From an uncultured Clostridia bacterium (GTDB taxonomy: Bacteria > Bacillota > Clostridia > Oscillospirales > Acutalibacteraceae), in assembly GCA_946626015.1 (NCBI GenBank), contig CAMOTT010000014.1, positions 1 to 24,599 of the forward strand: a stretch of 24,599 nt of DNA, written 5' to 3'. Positions within the stretch are counted from its first letter, which is position 1. Each line of letters opens with the position of its first letter. The position numbers and the translations under genes were made by a program. Below are positions 1-7,866 of the stretch, in pieces. The notes under the pieces were generated by a model that made no database searches, had not been told where the DNA came from, and worked only from the letters and a program-made list of their open reading frames with translations.

Positions 1-1
1 T

Positions 2-2140
2 GAGTATTCCATTGTGTCAGACTGTTCTTACACGGATGAGACAGTACCTCCCACGGACACTGAGCCCGGATATACACTGCATACCTGCAGCCTTTGCTCA
101 CATTCATACAGCGACAACGAAGTTCCGGCTTTGGGTCACGACTTTGACTCGCAGTGGCATTACGATGAATTTGAGCACTGGCATGAATGTTCAAGATGCG
201 ACCAGCACTCGGAGCAGAGCGCCCACGTCTGGGAATGGGTGGAAGATACACCGGCCACCTGTGTACAGACCGGCATAAAGCACGAGGAATGTTCGATTTG
301 CCATATACGGCGAAACGAAAATACGGTAAGCTCCATAAACAACAACCATCCATCCTTTGACGACGACGGATTTTGTACCGTTTGCGGACATGGTCAGGAG
401 CCTGTTCTGCACAATAATTATTATCAGATAAGCAATATCGGTCAGCTTTACAGGTTCGCGGAGATGGTGAACGAAGGCGAAAACACAATAAACGCCATGC
501 TGATGAACGATATAGTAATCAACAAAAACGTGCTCAACGGCGATATGAGTCTGATTTCAGACACGTCCGCCCTTCGCGAATGGTCGGCAATGAGCGTTGA
601 TAACCCCTACCTCGGCACATTTGACGGAAACGGATTTTCAATAAGCGGTCTGTATTCCGACTCCGTTATAAATTATAACGGTTTCTTCTCGCAGATCGGC
701 ACCCGGGGCGTTGTAAAGAACCTCACCTTGAAGGATTCATATATCCGGTGCAACATCGGCGGCGGCGCGCTTTGCGGTCAGTCCTCCGGCACCATTCAGC
801 ACTGCTATGTGAATGCGAACATCGCAGGAAAGGGATATGTGGGAGGAATAGTCGGCACCTCCTATGGTACGTTGACAAACTGCGGCGCCGATATTTGCCT
901 CAACAGCGAAACAAGCGGCGCAGGCGGAATTGTATGCATGGCGGACGGCGTTGTATCTAACTGCTTCGTCACCGGCAAAATGGACTGCACGGGTTCTCTT
1001 GTGCATCCTGCCGTGCCCATGAGCAGCGGAAACATTCGCATAAGCAACGTATACTATCTGGATACCCTGTCCTCCTCCACTGCCGGCATAGGCGGCACCG
1101 GGGCTTCTTACGATCAGTTCAAGTCCGGCGAAATAGCCTGGCTGCTCAACCAGAGCTCCTCCGGTAACACAGGCGTGTGGTCACAGGGACGCGAGCTTCC
1201 CGTTTTCGCGGATACAAACAATTCTCCTGTTTACAATGTCACCTACGCTGAAACCTCCAATGGAACATTGAGTGGCGAGATATACCTCAAGGCCGGTGAA
1301 ACAGTAACAGTCAGCCTGGACGGTATGGCAAGCGGTTACTCCTGCACCCTTTATGTAAACGGAACGGCCATAGAGAAGAACACCTTTGCCATGCCCCATA
1401 CCGATTGCACCGTATCGGCGCAGTTTACTCAGGGCGGAACACAGATACCCTGGGGTATGAAGATAATCGCTGATAAAGATACCGTAAACATTGGCGAAAC
1501 CCTTCAGCTTAACGTTGTCTCCATCCCCTCAAACAGCCCCGTATCCGTCACGTGGATGTCAGAAAAGCCTGCAATCGCCACAGTCAGCAGATACGGTGTG
1601 GTAAAAGGCATTGCCCTGGGCAACGCTTCAATAACAGCCAAGGACAGCTACGGCAACACCTACTCCTTTAACGTGGTTGTTTCGTCAAGCGCTCCGGCAG
1701 TCAGGATATTCAGCGTTGACGGGAGCTTCAGCAAAAAGGTTAATATGTGGAAGAGTTATTCCTCCGCCACAATGGAGCTTGACTTCTTCGTCTACAACTG
1801 CAACGACGCCGTGGAATATAAATGGTTCTCATCCAATCCGGACGTCAATGTTAAAAACGGCCACATAACCAACACAGGCTGGTTCAGCCGCAGTTCAAAA
1901 ATAAGCCTGATCGCCTATGACGCGCAGGGCAATATCATCGCCAAGGATACCGTAAAGGTGAGCTTCTATAAATTCAGCTGGCAGGCAAGGTTTATGGCAA
2001 ACTCAGCGGATGCTGAAACTTTGGCGGATACTCCCTCCCCTGTTGCCGAAAGAACCGCAACCGCAAACAGCAGCATTTTATCCGGGCTTTTCGCCTATGT
2101 GTTGAACGTGTTTAAACTGTTGTTTGCAAATATAAGATAA
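2..2140 (+). CDS. Large cell-surface protein with CxxC repeats, GLUG motifs and a Big_2 domain (5' end outside window)
   Basis: The frame is open to the left edge, so the N-terminus, including any signal peptide, is missing. Counting from the first residue in the window, four CxxC knuckles lie near residues 29-32 (CSLC), 63-66 (CSRC), 97-100 (CSIC) and 125-128 (CTVC), spaced by Gly/His/Asp-rich sequence typical of repeat modules in clostridial surface proteins. Residues of roughly 205-330 carry GLUG-type beta-helix repeats (GTFDGNGFSISGLY, YVGGIVG). A small beta domain follows near 405-475, then a bacterial Ig-like group 2 (Big_2) domain near 485-560 (SVTWMSEKPAIATV, VVKGIALGNASITA). The C-terminus ends in about 20 hydrophobic residues with no LPXTG motif. 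Such proteins are secreted or surface-attached, with adhesive or structural roles. The ligand cannot be read from sequence. The domain calls are fairly sure; the function is not. Confidence 0.8.
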   Translation, partial: EYSIVSDCSYTDETVPPTDTEPGYTLHTCSLCSHSYSDNEVPALGHDFDSQWHYDEFEHWHECSRCDQHSEQSAHVWEWVEDTPATCVQTGIKHEECSICHIRRNENTVSSINNNHPSFDDDGFCTVCGHGQEPVLHNNYYQISNIGQLYRFAEMVNEGENTINAMLMNDIVINKNVLNGDMSLISDTSALREWSAMSVDNPYLGTFDGNGFSISGLYSDSVINYNGFFSQIGTRGVVKNLTLKDSYIRCNIGGGALCGQSSGTIQHCYVNANIAGKGYVGGIVGTSYGTLTNCGADICLNSETSGAGGIVCMADGVVSNCFVTGKMDCTGSLVHPAVPMSSGNIRISNVYYLDTLSSSTAGIGGTGASYDQFKSGEIAWLLNQSSSGNTGVWSQGRELPVFADTNNSPVYNVTYAETSNGTLSGEIYLKAGETVTVSLDGMASGYSCTLYVNGTAIEKNTFAMPHTDCTVSAQFTQGGTQIPWGMKIIADKDTVNIGETLQLNVVSIPSNSPVSVTWMSEKPAIATVSRYGVVKGIALGNASITAKDSYGNTYSFNVVVSSSAPAVRIFSVDGSFSKKVNMWKSYSSATMELDFFVYNCNDAVEYKWFSSNPDVNVKNGHITNTGWFSRSSKISLIAYDAQGNIIAKDTVKVSFYKFSWQARFMANSADAETLADTPSPVAERTATANSSILSGLFAYVLNVFKLLFANIR

Positions 2141-2160
2141 CAAAACAGCAAAACAGCAAC

Positions 2161-2198
2161 AAATCACCCCGCGGAGCTGAACCTTCGCGGGGTGATTT
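2161..2198. terminator. Bidirectional intrinsic terminator
   Basis: Perfect 13-bp inverted repeat (AAATCACCCCGCG / CGCGGGGTGATTT) with a 12-nt loop, GC-rich at its core, with A/T at the base supplying U-rich 3' ends in both directions. It sits between two converging genes. Confidence 0.9.
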
Positions 2199-2217
2199 GT
2201 AATTGTATTTATGATTA

Positions 2218-2886
2218 TTATTTACTAAAACCTTCCGGCTCCGTCAGGCGGGCGTAAACATAGCTTATCATATGGTTGCCCTCAAAAAAGACTACTCTGA
2301 AATATGCCGTATCATTCTCATTCTCTGTGTAGTAAGTGCTCTTTTGTTCGTTCTTTATTTCCACCATGGAATGCTTGGAGCAAAGGGATAGTATTCTTGC
2401 CTTTTCCTGCTCATACTCAGCTTCCGGCAGCGTCCACTGCGCGCCTATGCACCAGGATCTGCTGTCTACTTTTTTGTACTCGTACTTTATATCCTGCGCC
2501 GAGGCCGGTATTTTTCCCGGGAAAAGTCCGTAGTATTCGCTTTGTTCATATACGCCGCCGTCTGTCACGAGATAATTCTTTGGCTCCGTTGTCTTTGATA
2601 ACGACGGATAGCCTGGAATAAAAACAAAGATAGAAGCTATTACAGACGGTATCAGCAACAGTATAAGCAACACCTTGAGGATCTTTCTCAGCTTCTCTTT
2701 CCTCATTCTCGGGAGAGTGAAGAAAGCGGTAAACAGGATTGCAGGCAGGAAATACACCGCCACAAAAACAGGTTTGACGACTGGGAACTTCAGTTGCGAC
2801 ATATTGACAAGCAGGCTTATCAGTGCAAGTATCGCCCATACAGCGGGCAAAATATAGTTTTTGTAATTATTCTTTTTCTTCATCAT
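2218..2886 (-). CDS. Hypothetical membrane protein with three predicted membrane segments
   Basis: A 222-residue protein I do not recognise. Three hydrophobic segments lie near residues 11-29, 39-58 and 70-90. A basic loop (RMRKEKLRK) between the second and third suggests that loop faces the cytoplasm. The remaining 130 residues are soluble, rich in Tyr, Glu and Lys, and probably extracytoplasmic. The gene starts inside the end of the TVP38-like gene (20-nt overlap), with an AAGGA motif before the double ATG, so the two are very likely co-transcribed and translationally coupled. It ends at the bidirectional terminator. No catalytic motif is visible. Confidence 0.75.
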   Translation of the reverse strand: MMKKKNNYKNYILPAVWAILALISLLVNMSQLKFPVVKPVFVAVYFLPAILFTAFFTLPRMRKEKLRKILKVLLILLLIPSVIASIFVFIPGYPSLSKTTEPKNYLVTDGGVYEQSEYYGLFPGKIPASAQDIKYEYKKVDSRSWCIGAQWTLPEAEYEQEKARILSLCSKHSMVEIKNEQKSTYYTENENDTAYFRVVFFEGNHMISYVYARLTEPEGFSK

Positions 2887-3622
2887 TTGAAATTTCCTTG
2901 GCTGTGGCGCCCTTTTTGTCGCTGTATTTTTTTATGAATATAGAAGAAACAATAGCAAAAATAAGTATGGGCAGAACGTAAAGATAACTCAAGGGATTTG
3001 TAAGGTCGCCCTTCGCGCCCAACAGCGCCCACAAAAGATTAAGGGGCAGCATTCCGATGTTTGCCGCAAGCATATACTTCCCGTAGGGAATATTAAGGGC
3101 TCCGAAAATAACACTGCTCAGATCGCTGGGCAAAAGGCCTGAGGCTTTGATGATGAACACCAGCACAAAGTCATTGGCCTCGGCAAAATCATCGATCTTT
3201 TTTATGCTTGAAAACTTGCCCTTTAAAGAGTCTATCATGGGCTTGCCGGTAAATTTGCCCAGAACATAGGGCAGCGAAAGGCTTAAAATAGTAGCCAAAA
3301 GATTGACAAGGATGGCCTGCCAGTAATGTTCAAACACGAAGCCGGAAAGGGCGAAAAGCACCGCCGGAGGGAACACAAGAGCAAAGGATTTGATAACCGA
3401 GAACAAAATCAAAGCGCCGCCTATTTTGAGCGCGCCCATATCGCTGAAAATTTTGCTGAGCTCGTCTATGTTGCCCACGGAAATATTTTTCTTTTTGATA
3501 AATATTATACAAGCCACCATCATAACCAGCATAAACACGCCGGATAAGATCTGCAAAACTTTCACCAGTTTTTGGTAGTCCTTCTCCTTGGCGTTGGGAT
3601 TTTTGTCGGTTATTGCCGCCAT
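2867..3622 (-). CDS. TVP38/TMEM64 family membrane protein (VTT domain, DedA-like)
   Basis: A 251-residue integral membrane protein. After a cytoplasmic N-terminus and a first membrane helix (about 24-43), residues 70-205 match the VTT/SNARE-associated domain: FPPAVLFALSGFVF, then a membrane re-entrant segment, then SGLLPSDLSSVIFGALNIPYGKY and a following hydrophobic helix. A final helix lies near 214-231, followed by a charged tail. Members of this family are proposed lipid scramblases or transporters; the exact substrate is unknown for most bacterial copies. The start is supported by AAGGATGG upstream of the ATG and by a consensus promoter about 53 nt upstream. It is the first gene of a two-gene operon. 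Confidence 0.88.
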   Translation of the reverse strand: MAAITDKNPNAKEKDYQKLVKVLQILSGVFMLVMMVACIIFIKKKNISVGNIDELSKIFSDMGALKIGGALILFSVIKSFALVFPPAVLFALSGFVFEHYWQAILVNLLATILSLSLPYVLGKFTGKPMIDSLKGKFSSIKKIDDFAEANDFVLVFIIKASGLLPSDLSSVIFGALNIPYGKYMLAANIGMLPLNLLWALLGAKGDLTNPLSYLYVLPILIFAIVSSIFIKKYSDKKGATAKEISNDEEKE

Positions 3623-3674
3623 AAAGCACCATCCTTCTTACAAAATCTTTTCAGTTGCTGTGGTTCGTGGTACA

Positions 3675-3703
3675 ATTATACAGCATAAATAGGTTTTTAT
3701 CAA
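3675..3703 (-). promoter_or_regulatory. Sigma-A promoter for the TVP38-like operon
   Basis: On the minus strand TTGATA, 17 bp, TATAAT. The -10 box is perfect and the -35 box matches 5 of 6. It lies about 53 nt upstream of the ATG. Confidence 0.75.
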
Positions 3704-3758
3704 TATAAAAATAATTCAAGCAAAATTAAAAATTAAGCAAATCTTAAGAATTATCCGA

Positions 3759-3787
3759 TTGACTTCTCTTGTTAGGTAATATATAAT
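3759..3787 (+). promoter_or_regulatory. Sigma-A promoter for the metallophosphoesterase operon
   Basis: TTGACT, 17 bp, TATAAT. The expected transcription start is near 3794. This rules strongly against an in-frame ATG at 3798 and supports the ATG at 3834. Confidence 0.8.
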
Positions 3788-3833
3788 TACCAAGGATATG
3801 TGTGTTCATACTAAAATTAAGGAGAATCATTTC

Positions 3834-4955
3834 ATGAGGCAGCTCAAATTCAATGCTGACGGTAGATTCAAGATATTGCAAATATCTGATATACAAGATG
3901 CTTGCGATATTTCCCCACACACTATTAAACTGATATCTGCTGCGCTTGACCGGGAAAAACCCGATTTTGTTATTTTTTCCGGGGATATGATCAAGGGTTA
4001 CTCTCTTAAATTTATGTTCGGCGACACCGCAGGAAAAATAAAAAAAGCCATAAATCAGTTTTTAGAGCCTGTTGTCAGCCGTAAGATTCCCTTTACCGTT
4101 GCCTTTGGCAACCACGATCTTCAGGCGTCGCTTTCCCTGCAAAAGCAACTGGAAATATACCAGGAGTCGGAATATTGCTGCGCTTATGACACCCCCGGAA
4201 TCGATGGCTGCGCCAACCACAATATTCCGATTTACAGCAACGACGGCTCAAAGATCCTTTTTAACCTCTATGTTATTGACAGCCACGGTTCGGCCAAGTT
4301 TACCGGTTACACCCCCATCGCGCAAAATCAGATAAAGTGGTATCAGGACAAGCGTGACGAGCTAAAAGAACAGAACGGCGGCGAATTTGTGCCCTCAGTT
4401 ATCTTCCAGCACATACCCGTTGAGCAGGTTTTCAAGCTCTATTCCGAAGTCCCGAAGAAAACCAAAAATGCTGTTCCCGGTTTTGGAAAATACAAGAACA
4501 AATTTTATATCCTTAACAAAGATCTTGTAAATGAGGGCGCGTTTTTCGGCGAAAGCCCGGCCGTTCCCCTTGAAGATTCCGGGCTGTTTGACGCCGCCGC
4601 GGAAAACGGTGACGTTAAAGGCATCTATTTCGGTCACGACCATAAAAACGGCTTTTCAGGCAAAGTGGGAAACATTGAGCTGGGCTACTGCCCCGGCTGC
4701 GGTTACACGGTATACGGCCCTGCAAAGAACAGAGGCTTCCGTGTTTTTGAGATCAACGCGGAAAATCCGGCGGAATACACCTCCCGGCTCATATCTCACA
4801 GCTCGCTTTTAGGTGAACACAGCCACCTGCCTTTCATGACAAAGGTGACGGATCTTACCCCCACAAGCGTTGCCGCAGGCGTTTCATTTTTCAGCAAACT
4901 TCTGGCAGGCATAGTGATATTGATAGCTTTGATCATCTTCTTGAACAACCGCTAA
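3834..4955 (+). CDS. Membrane-anchored calcineurin-like metallophosphoesterase
   Basis: A 373-residue protein carrying the ordered metal-binding motifs of the calcineurin-like phosphoesterase superfamily: ISDIQD near residue 18, FSGDMI, AFGNHDL, FQHIP and YFGHDHKNG. The first motif has Gln where most family members have His (DxQ instead of DxH). The C-terminal 20 residues form one hydrophobic segment ending in a short basic tail, so the enzyme is probably tail-anchored. No N-terminal signal is seen, so the catalytic domain may face the cytoplasm. The start is chosen at 3834 because AAGGAG lies 9 nt upstream and the promoter would exclude the earlier ATG. A GtrA-family gene follows after 31 nt with its own ribosome site, suggesting an operon. 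The substrate is unknown; nucleotide, phospholipid or phosphoester substrates are all possible. Confidence 0.85.
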   Translation: MRQLKFNADGRFKILQISDIQDACDISPHTIKLISAALDREKPDFVIFSGDMIKGYSLKFMFGDTAGKIKKAINQFLEPVVSRKIPFTVAFGNHDLQASLSLQKQLEIYQESEYCCAYDTPGIDGCANHNIPIYSNDGSKILFNLYVIDSHGSAKFTGYTPIAQNQIKWYQDKRDELKEQNGGEFVPSVIFQHIPVEQVFKLYSEVPKKTKNAVPGFGKYKNKFYILNKDLVNEGAFFGESPAVPLEDSGLFDAAAENGDVKGIYFGHDHKNGFSGKVGNIELGYCPGCGYTVYGPAKNRGFRVFEINAENPAEYTSRLISHSSLLGEHSHLPFMTKVTDLTPTSVAAGVSFFSKLLAGIVILIALIIFLNNR

Positions 4956-4986
4956 ATAAATTATTATAAGGAATGAGGCATATACA

Positions 4987-5535
4987 ATGAGCAAAAAAGA
5001 AAACTCCTTTACCACAAAGCACGCTGAACTCTGGAAATTCATCAAGTTCTCCTTTACCGGCGTATTCGCCACAGGCGTTGAGCTTGCGATTTATTACATA
5101 CTTCTTTACACAGTATTCAAGAACATCAAGGGTGACCCAATAGATATTTTAGGGCTCCTTCATTACGATGCAAAAGGCGTTTTCCTTTCATTTGTTATTT
5201 CCACAACCGTAGGCTATGTGATCGCCTTCCTTATTAACCGAAAAACCACATTTGCCGCAGATTCAAATGTGGTAGTCAGCGCCATCCTTTACACCCTTCT
5301 GGTAATATTCACTATTTTAGCAACAGCGTGGATCGGCGCTGCTATAAAAGACTGGTCCGTTGCAAAGGCAACAGCCGAAGGCGTTACCGAAGCCGCCGCC
5401 AACCGTTGGAACTTTATCGGCGACAACGTGGGCAAACCCTTTGCCGCCCTTGTAGCTACCGCCTGGACCTATCCCATCAACCGTTTTGTTATCCATCGCC
5501 ACAAGAAAACCAATGAAGACGCAAAGAAAGACTGA
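4987..5535 (+). CDS. GtrA-family membrane protein
   Basis: A 182-residue protein with four predicted membrane helices near residues 18-40, 65-84, 95-118 and 145-163. It has the GtrA signatures KFIKFSFTGVFATGVEL at the N-terminus and GYVIAFLINRKTTF after the second helix. The family is linked to export or flipping of polyprenyl-linked sugars for cell-surface polysaccharides. A 25-residue insertion with Ala/Glu-rich sequence separates the last two helices. AAGGAATGAG precedes the ATG. It is the second gene after the metallophosphoesterase and is followed by a long terminator-like hairpin. A link to cell-surface glycan or lipid phosphate metabolism is inferred only from the pairing. Confidence 0.85.
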   Translation: MSKKENSFTTKHAELWKFIKFSFTGVFATGVELAIYYILLYTVFKNIKGDPIDILGLLHYDAKGVFLSFVISTTVGYVIAFLINRKTTFAADSNVVVSAILYTLLVIFTILATAWIGAAIKDWSVAKATAEGVTEAAANRWNFIGDNVGKPFAALVATAWTYPINRFVIHRHKKTNEDAKKD

Positions 5536-5547
5536 TAAATAAAAATA

Positions 5548-5604
5548 TATTAGCCATTTGTTCCGGCGGCAAAAATTCAGCGGAATAAACGGCTAATAAT
5601 TTTG
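5548..5604 (+). terminator. Long hairpin, probable terminator after gtrA-like gene
   Basis: The arms at 5548-5565 and 5581-5598 form an 18-position stem with one A-C mismatch and one G-U pair around a 15-nt loop. They are followed by an AT-rich tract with ATTTTG. The stem is long but the U-run is short, so efficiency is uncertain and some read-through into tsaE is possible. Confidence 0.65.
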
Positions 5605-5614
5605 TGAAGAGCTT

Positions 5615-6067
5615 ATGTTTGAATATATTTCAAAAAGTGAACACGACACCGAGCAGCTTGGGTTCAAGCTTGCCGGCAATCTGAAAGCCGGGGATGTTCT
5701 GGCCTTTTTCGGTGATCTGGGCGCAGGCAAAACCGCCTTTACCCGGGGGCTCGCCCGCGGCCTTGGCATAACGGATACTGTCAGCAGCCCCACGTTTTCC
5801 ATTGTCCATGAATACAGCGGCAGGCTTCCCCTGTTCCACTTTGATATGTACCGTGTAAATTCATGGGACGGGCTCTACTCCACCGGCTTTTTCGACTACC
5901 TTGAAATGGGCGGCATAATAGCAATTGAATGGAGCGAAAACATCGAGAACGTCCTGCCGGATGGGCATATCCGTGTTGAGATAAACCGAACCGGCAGCGG
6001 CGATGACAATGAGCGTAGAATTACCATTATCGGAGATGACAGAATATATGAAAATCTTGGCGATTGA
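5615..6067 (+). CDS. tsaE: tRNA threonylcarbamoyladenosine biosynthesis ATPase TsaE
   Basis: A 150-residue protein, the usual length for TsaE. It has a Walker A P-loop at residues 33-40 (GDLGAGKT), then TRGLARGLG, the SPTFSIVHEY segment, HFDMYR near 75-80 and an EW pair near 106 that is conserved in the family. TsaE binds the TsaB-TsaD heterodimer and uses ATP to drive repeated synthesis of t6A at position 37 of ANN-decoding tRNAs. Its end overlaps the start of tsaB by 20 nt, which indicates translational coupling. A GAAGAG motif lies just before the ATG. It leads the cluster tsaE-tsaB-rpiB-upp. Confidence 0.95.
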   Translation: MFEYISKSEHDTEQLGFKLAGNLKAGDVLAFFGDLGAGKTAFTRGLARGLGITDTVSSPTFSIVHEYSGRLPLFHFDMYRVNSWDGLYSTGFFDYLEMGGIIAIEWSENIENVLPDGHIRVEINRTGSGDDNERRITIIGDDRIYENLGD

Positions 6068-6743
6068 TTCCTCGGCGGTCTCGGCCAGCGCCGCAATAGT
6101 TGAGGACGAAAAAATAATCGGAAGAGCCTTTTTAAACGTAGGGCTTACCCACTCCCAGACCCTGATGCCGATGGTGGATTCCATTCTCAAGCTCTCCGGA
6201 ACAGACGTGGGCAGTATAGACGCTTTTGCCGTCACAAACGGCCCCGGTTCCTTTACAGGGGTCAGGATAGGCGTTGCCACCATTAAAGGCCTTGCCGCCG
6301 CAGAAAACAAGCCCTGCGCAGGCATTTCCACGCTGGAAGCAATGGCCTACAATTTCATTGACCGGGATTGCATCGTCTGCTCCGTGATGGACGCGCGCTG
6401 CTCCCAGGTCTATACCGCTTTTTTCAAATGCGGGAACAAAAAAGTCACCCGTTTGACCCCGGACTCGGCAAAACCGATAGCTGAGCTTGAAAAAGAAATA
6501 AAAAATTTGAATAATTCTGTAATTTTTGTGGGCGATGGCGCTGAAATGTGCTATAATATGTTGAAAGCTGTATGTAAAGCTGAATTGTCATGCTTAAATC
6601 TTCGTTATCAGGACGCCGTTGGCGTGGCTTTGGCAGCTTTTTCGCACAACGGCGGGTTCGTTTCGCCTGACAAGCTGGGCGTGGAATACCTGCGTATGCC
6701 TCAGGCCGAAAGAGAACTCAGGAAAAAGGAGCTGTTAAAATGA
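6048..6743 (+). CDS. tsaB: tRNA threonylcarbamoyladenosine biosynthesis protein TsaB
   Basis: A 232-residue protein that starts MKILAIDSSA and carries TNGPGSFTGVRIGVATIKGLA, both diagnostic of TsaB, the catalytically inactive ASKHA-fold partner that dimerises with TsaD. An earlier in-frame ATG at 6003 would add 15 residues unrelated to the family; GGAGA at 6032-6036 favours 6048. The gene overlaps tsaE upstream and shares an ATGA junction (4 nt) with rpiB downstream. In many Firmicutes rimI and tsaD follow; here rpiB follows instead, so tsaD must be elsewhere in the genome. Confidence 0.94.
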   Translation: MKILAIDSSAVSASAAIVEDEKIIGRAFLNVGLTHSQTLMPMVDSILKLSGTDVGSIDAFAVTNGPGSFTGVRIGVATIKGLAAAENKPCAGISTLEAMAYNFIDRDCIVCSVMDARCSQVYTAFFKCGNKKVTRLTPDSAKPIAELEKEIKNLNNSVIFVGDGAEMCYNMLKAVCKAELSCLNLRYQDAVGVALAAFSHNGGFVSPDKLGVEYLRMPQAERELRKKELLK

Positions 6744-7189
6744 CTGTCGCTTTAGGATGTGACCACGCAGGATTTGATCTTAAAGAAAAAATCAAAAAGC
6801 ACCTTGAAACCAACAATATTGCTGTCAAGGATTTCGGTACATATTCATCGGAGTCCACGGATTACGCGATATATGCCGCCAAAGTCGGTCATGCTGTGGC
6901 AGAGGGCGAAACTGATCTGGGCATACTTTGCTGCGGCACAGGGATGGGCATTTCCATCGCCGCCAACAAGGTCAAGGGCGTGCGCGCCGCCTGCTGCTAT
7001 TCCTCTGAGATAGCCGTGCTTTCCCGAACCCATAACGATGCAAACGTTCTCGCTCTGGGCAGCAGGTTTATAGACCACGATCAGGCTCTGACGATAGTTG
7101 ACACCTTTATTTCGACCAAATTCAGCGGCGAAGAGCGGCATATCAAACGCATAAACCAGATAACGGATATTGAAAACGGAAAACTTTAA
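6740..7189 (+). CDS. rpiB: Ribose-5-phosphate isomerase B
   Basis: A 149-residue protein matching RpiB, which interconverts ribose-5-phosphate and ribulose-5-phosphate in the cytoplasm. Visible active-site elements are the N-terminal GCDHAG, GTYSSESTDY, the catalytic cysteine loop CCGTGMG (Cys65 and residues 66-70) and SRTHNDANVLALG. The start overlaps the tsaB stop by 4 nt, so it is translationally coupled. upp follows 44 nt later, across a hairpin that reads as a terminator on the other strand. Supplying pentose phosphate for PRPP fits its pairing with upp. RpiB-type sugar isomerases acting on allose phosphate exist but are usually within sugar operons. Confidence 0.94.
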   Translation: MTVALGCDHAGFDLKEKIKKHLETNNIAVKDFGTYSSESTDYAIYAAKVGHAVAEGETDLGILCCGTGMGISIAANKVKGVRAACCYSSEIAVLSRTHNDANVLALGSRFIDHDQALTIVDTFISTKFSGEERHIKRINQITDIENGKL

Positions 7190-7190
7190 A

Positions 7191-7217
7191 ATAAAAAAGA
7201 AGCCGTCAAACGGCTTC
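7191..7217 (-). terminator. Minus-strand intrinsic terminator between rpiB and upp
   Basis: Perfect 8-bp stem (GAAGCCGT / ACGGCTTC) with a 3-nt loop. Read on the minus strand it is followed by six U residues and more A/U, a textbook terminator. On the plus strand the A-run precedes the stem and no U-run follows. No minus-strand gene starts nearby; the closest is the RACo gene ending at 7867, on the far side of upp. Confidence 0.75.
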
Positions 7218-7233
7218 GGAAACGAGGAAAATT

Positions 7234-7866
7234 ATGTCAGGAACGATCACCATCACAAACCATCCCCTTATTCAGCACAAGGTCTCTATTTTAAGAGATA
7301 AGAACACATCCTCAAAGGATTTCCGTGCGCTTGTCGGCGAGATCGCCATGCTCATGTGCTACGAGGCGACCCGTGACCTTCCCCTTGAAGAAAGGGCTAT
7401 AGAGACTCCCGTCGCCATGGCAAATACAAAAGTACTTGCGGGCAAAAAGCTTGCCTTTGTCCCCATCCTCCGCGCAGGTCTCGGAATGGTGGACGGCGTT
7501 TTGCAGCTTGTTCCCTCCGCCCGTGTGGGTCACATCGGACTTTATCGCGATCCGGAGACGCTTAAGCCTGTGGAATACTACTGCAAGCTCCCGGCGGACA
7601 TTGCAGACCGTGAGGTCATAGTGCTCGATCCCATGCTTGCCACCGGCGGTTCAGCCATCGACGCTATCTCTCTGATCAAAAAGCGCAACCCCAAGTCAAT
7701 CAAATTCATGGGACTTATCGCCGCTCCCGAGGGACTTGATGCTCTCCACAAAGCTCATCCGGACGTTGATATTTTCTGCGCTGCCAAGGACGAAAGACTT
7801 AACGATCACGGTTACATTGTTCCCGGCCTCGGCGACGCGGGCGACAGGATCTTCGGCACAAAGTAA
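7234..7866 (+). CDS. upp: Uracil phosphoribosyltransferase
   Basis: A 210-residue protein of the normal length. It converts uracil and PRPP to UMP in pyrimidine salvage. The PRPP-binding loop is at residues 131-140 (LDPMLATGGS), with the family segments PILRAGLGM near 77-85, HIGLYRDPET near 100 and the uracil-binding C-terminus HGYIVPGLGDAGDR. GAGGAAA precedes the ATG. Its TAA at 7864-7866 directly abuts the stop codon of the opposing RACo-like gene, leaving no room for a terminator for either gene. Confidence 0.96.
   Translation: MSGTITITNHPLIQHKVSILRDKNTSSKDFRALVGEIAMLMCYEATRDLPLEERAIETPVAMANTKVLAGKKLAFVPILRAGLGMVDGVLQLVPSARVGHIGLYRDPETLKPVEYYCKLPADIADREVIVLDPMLATGGSAIDAISLIKKRNPKSIKFMGLIAAPEGLDALHKAHPDVDIFCAAKDERLNDHGYIVPGLGDAGDRIFGTK

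Noticed and set aside
3798..3833. Earlier ATG for the metallophosphoesterase
   Set aside because: It lies about 4 nt after the predicted transcription start, leaving no space for a ribosome site, while the ATG at 3834 has AAGGAG at proper distance.
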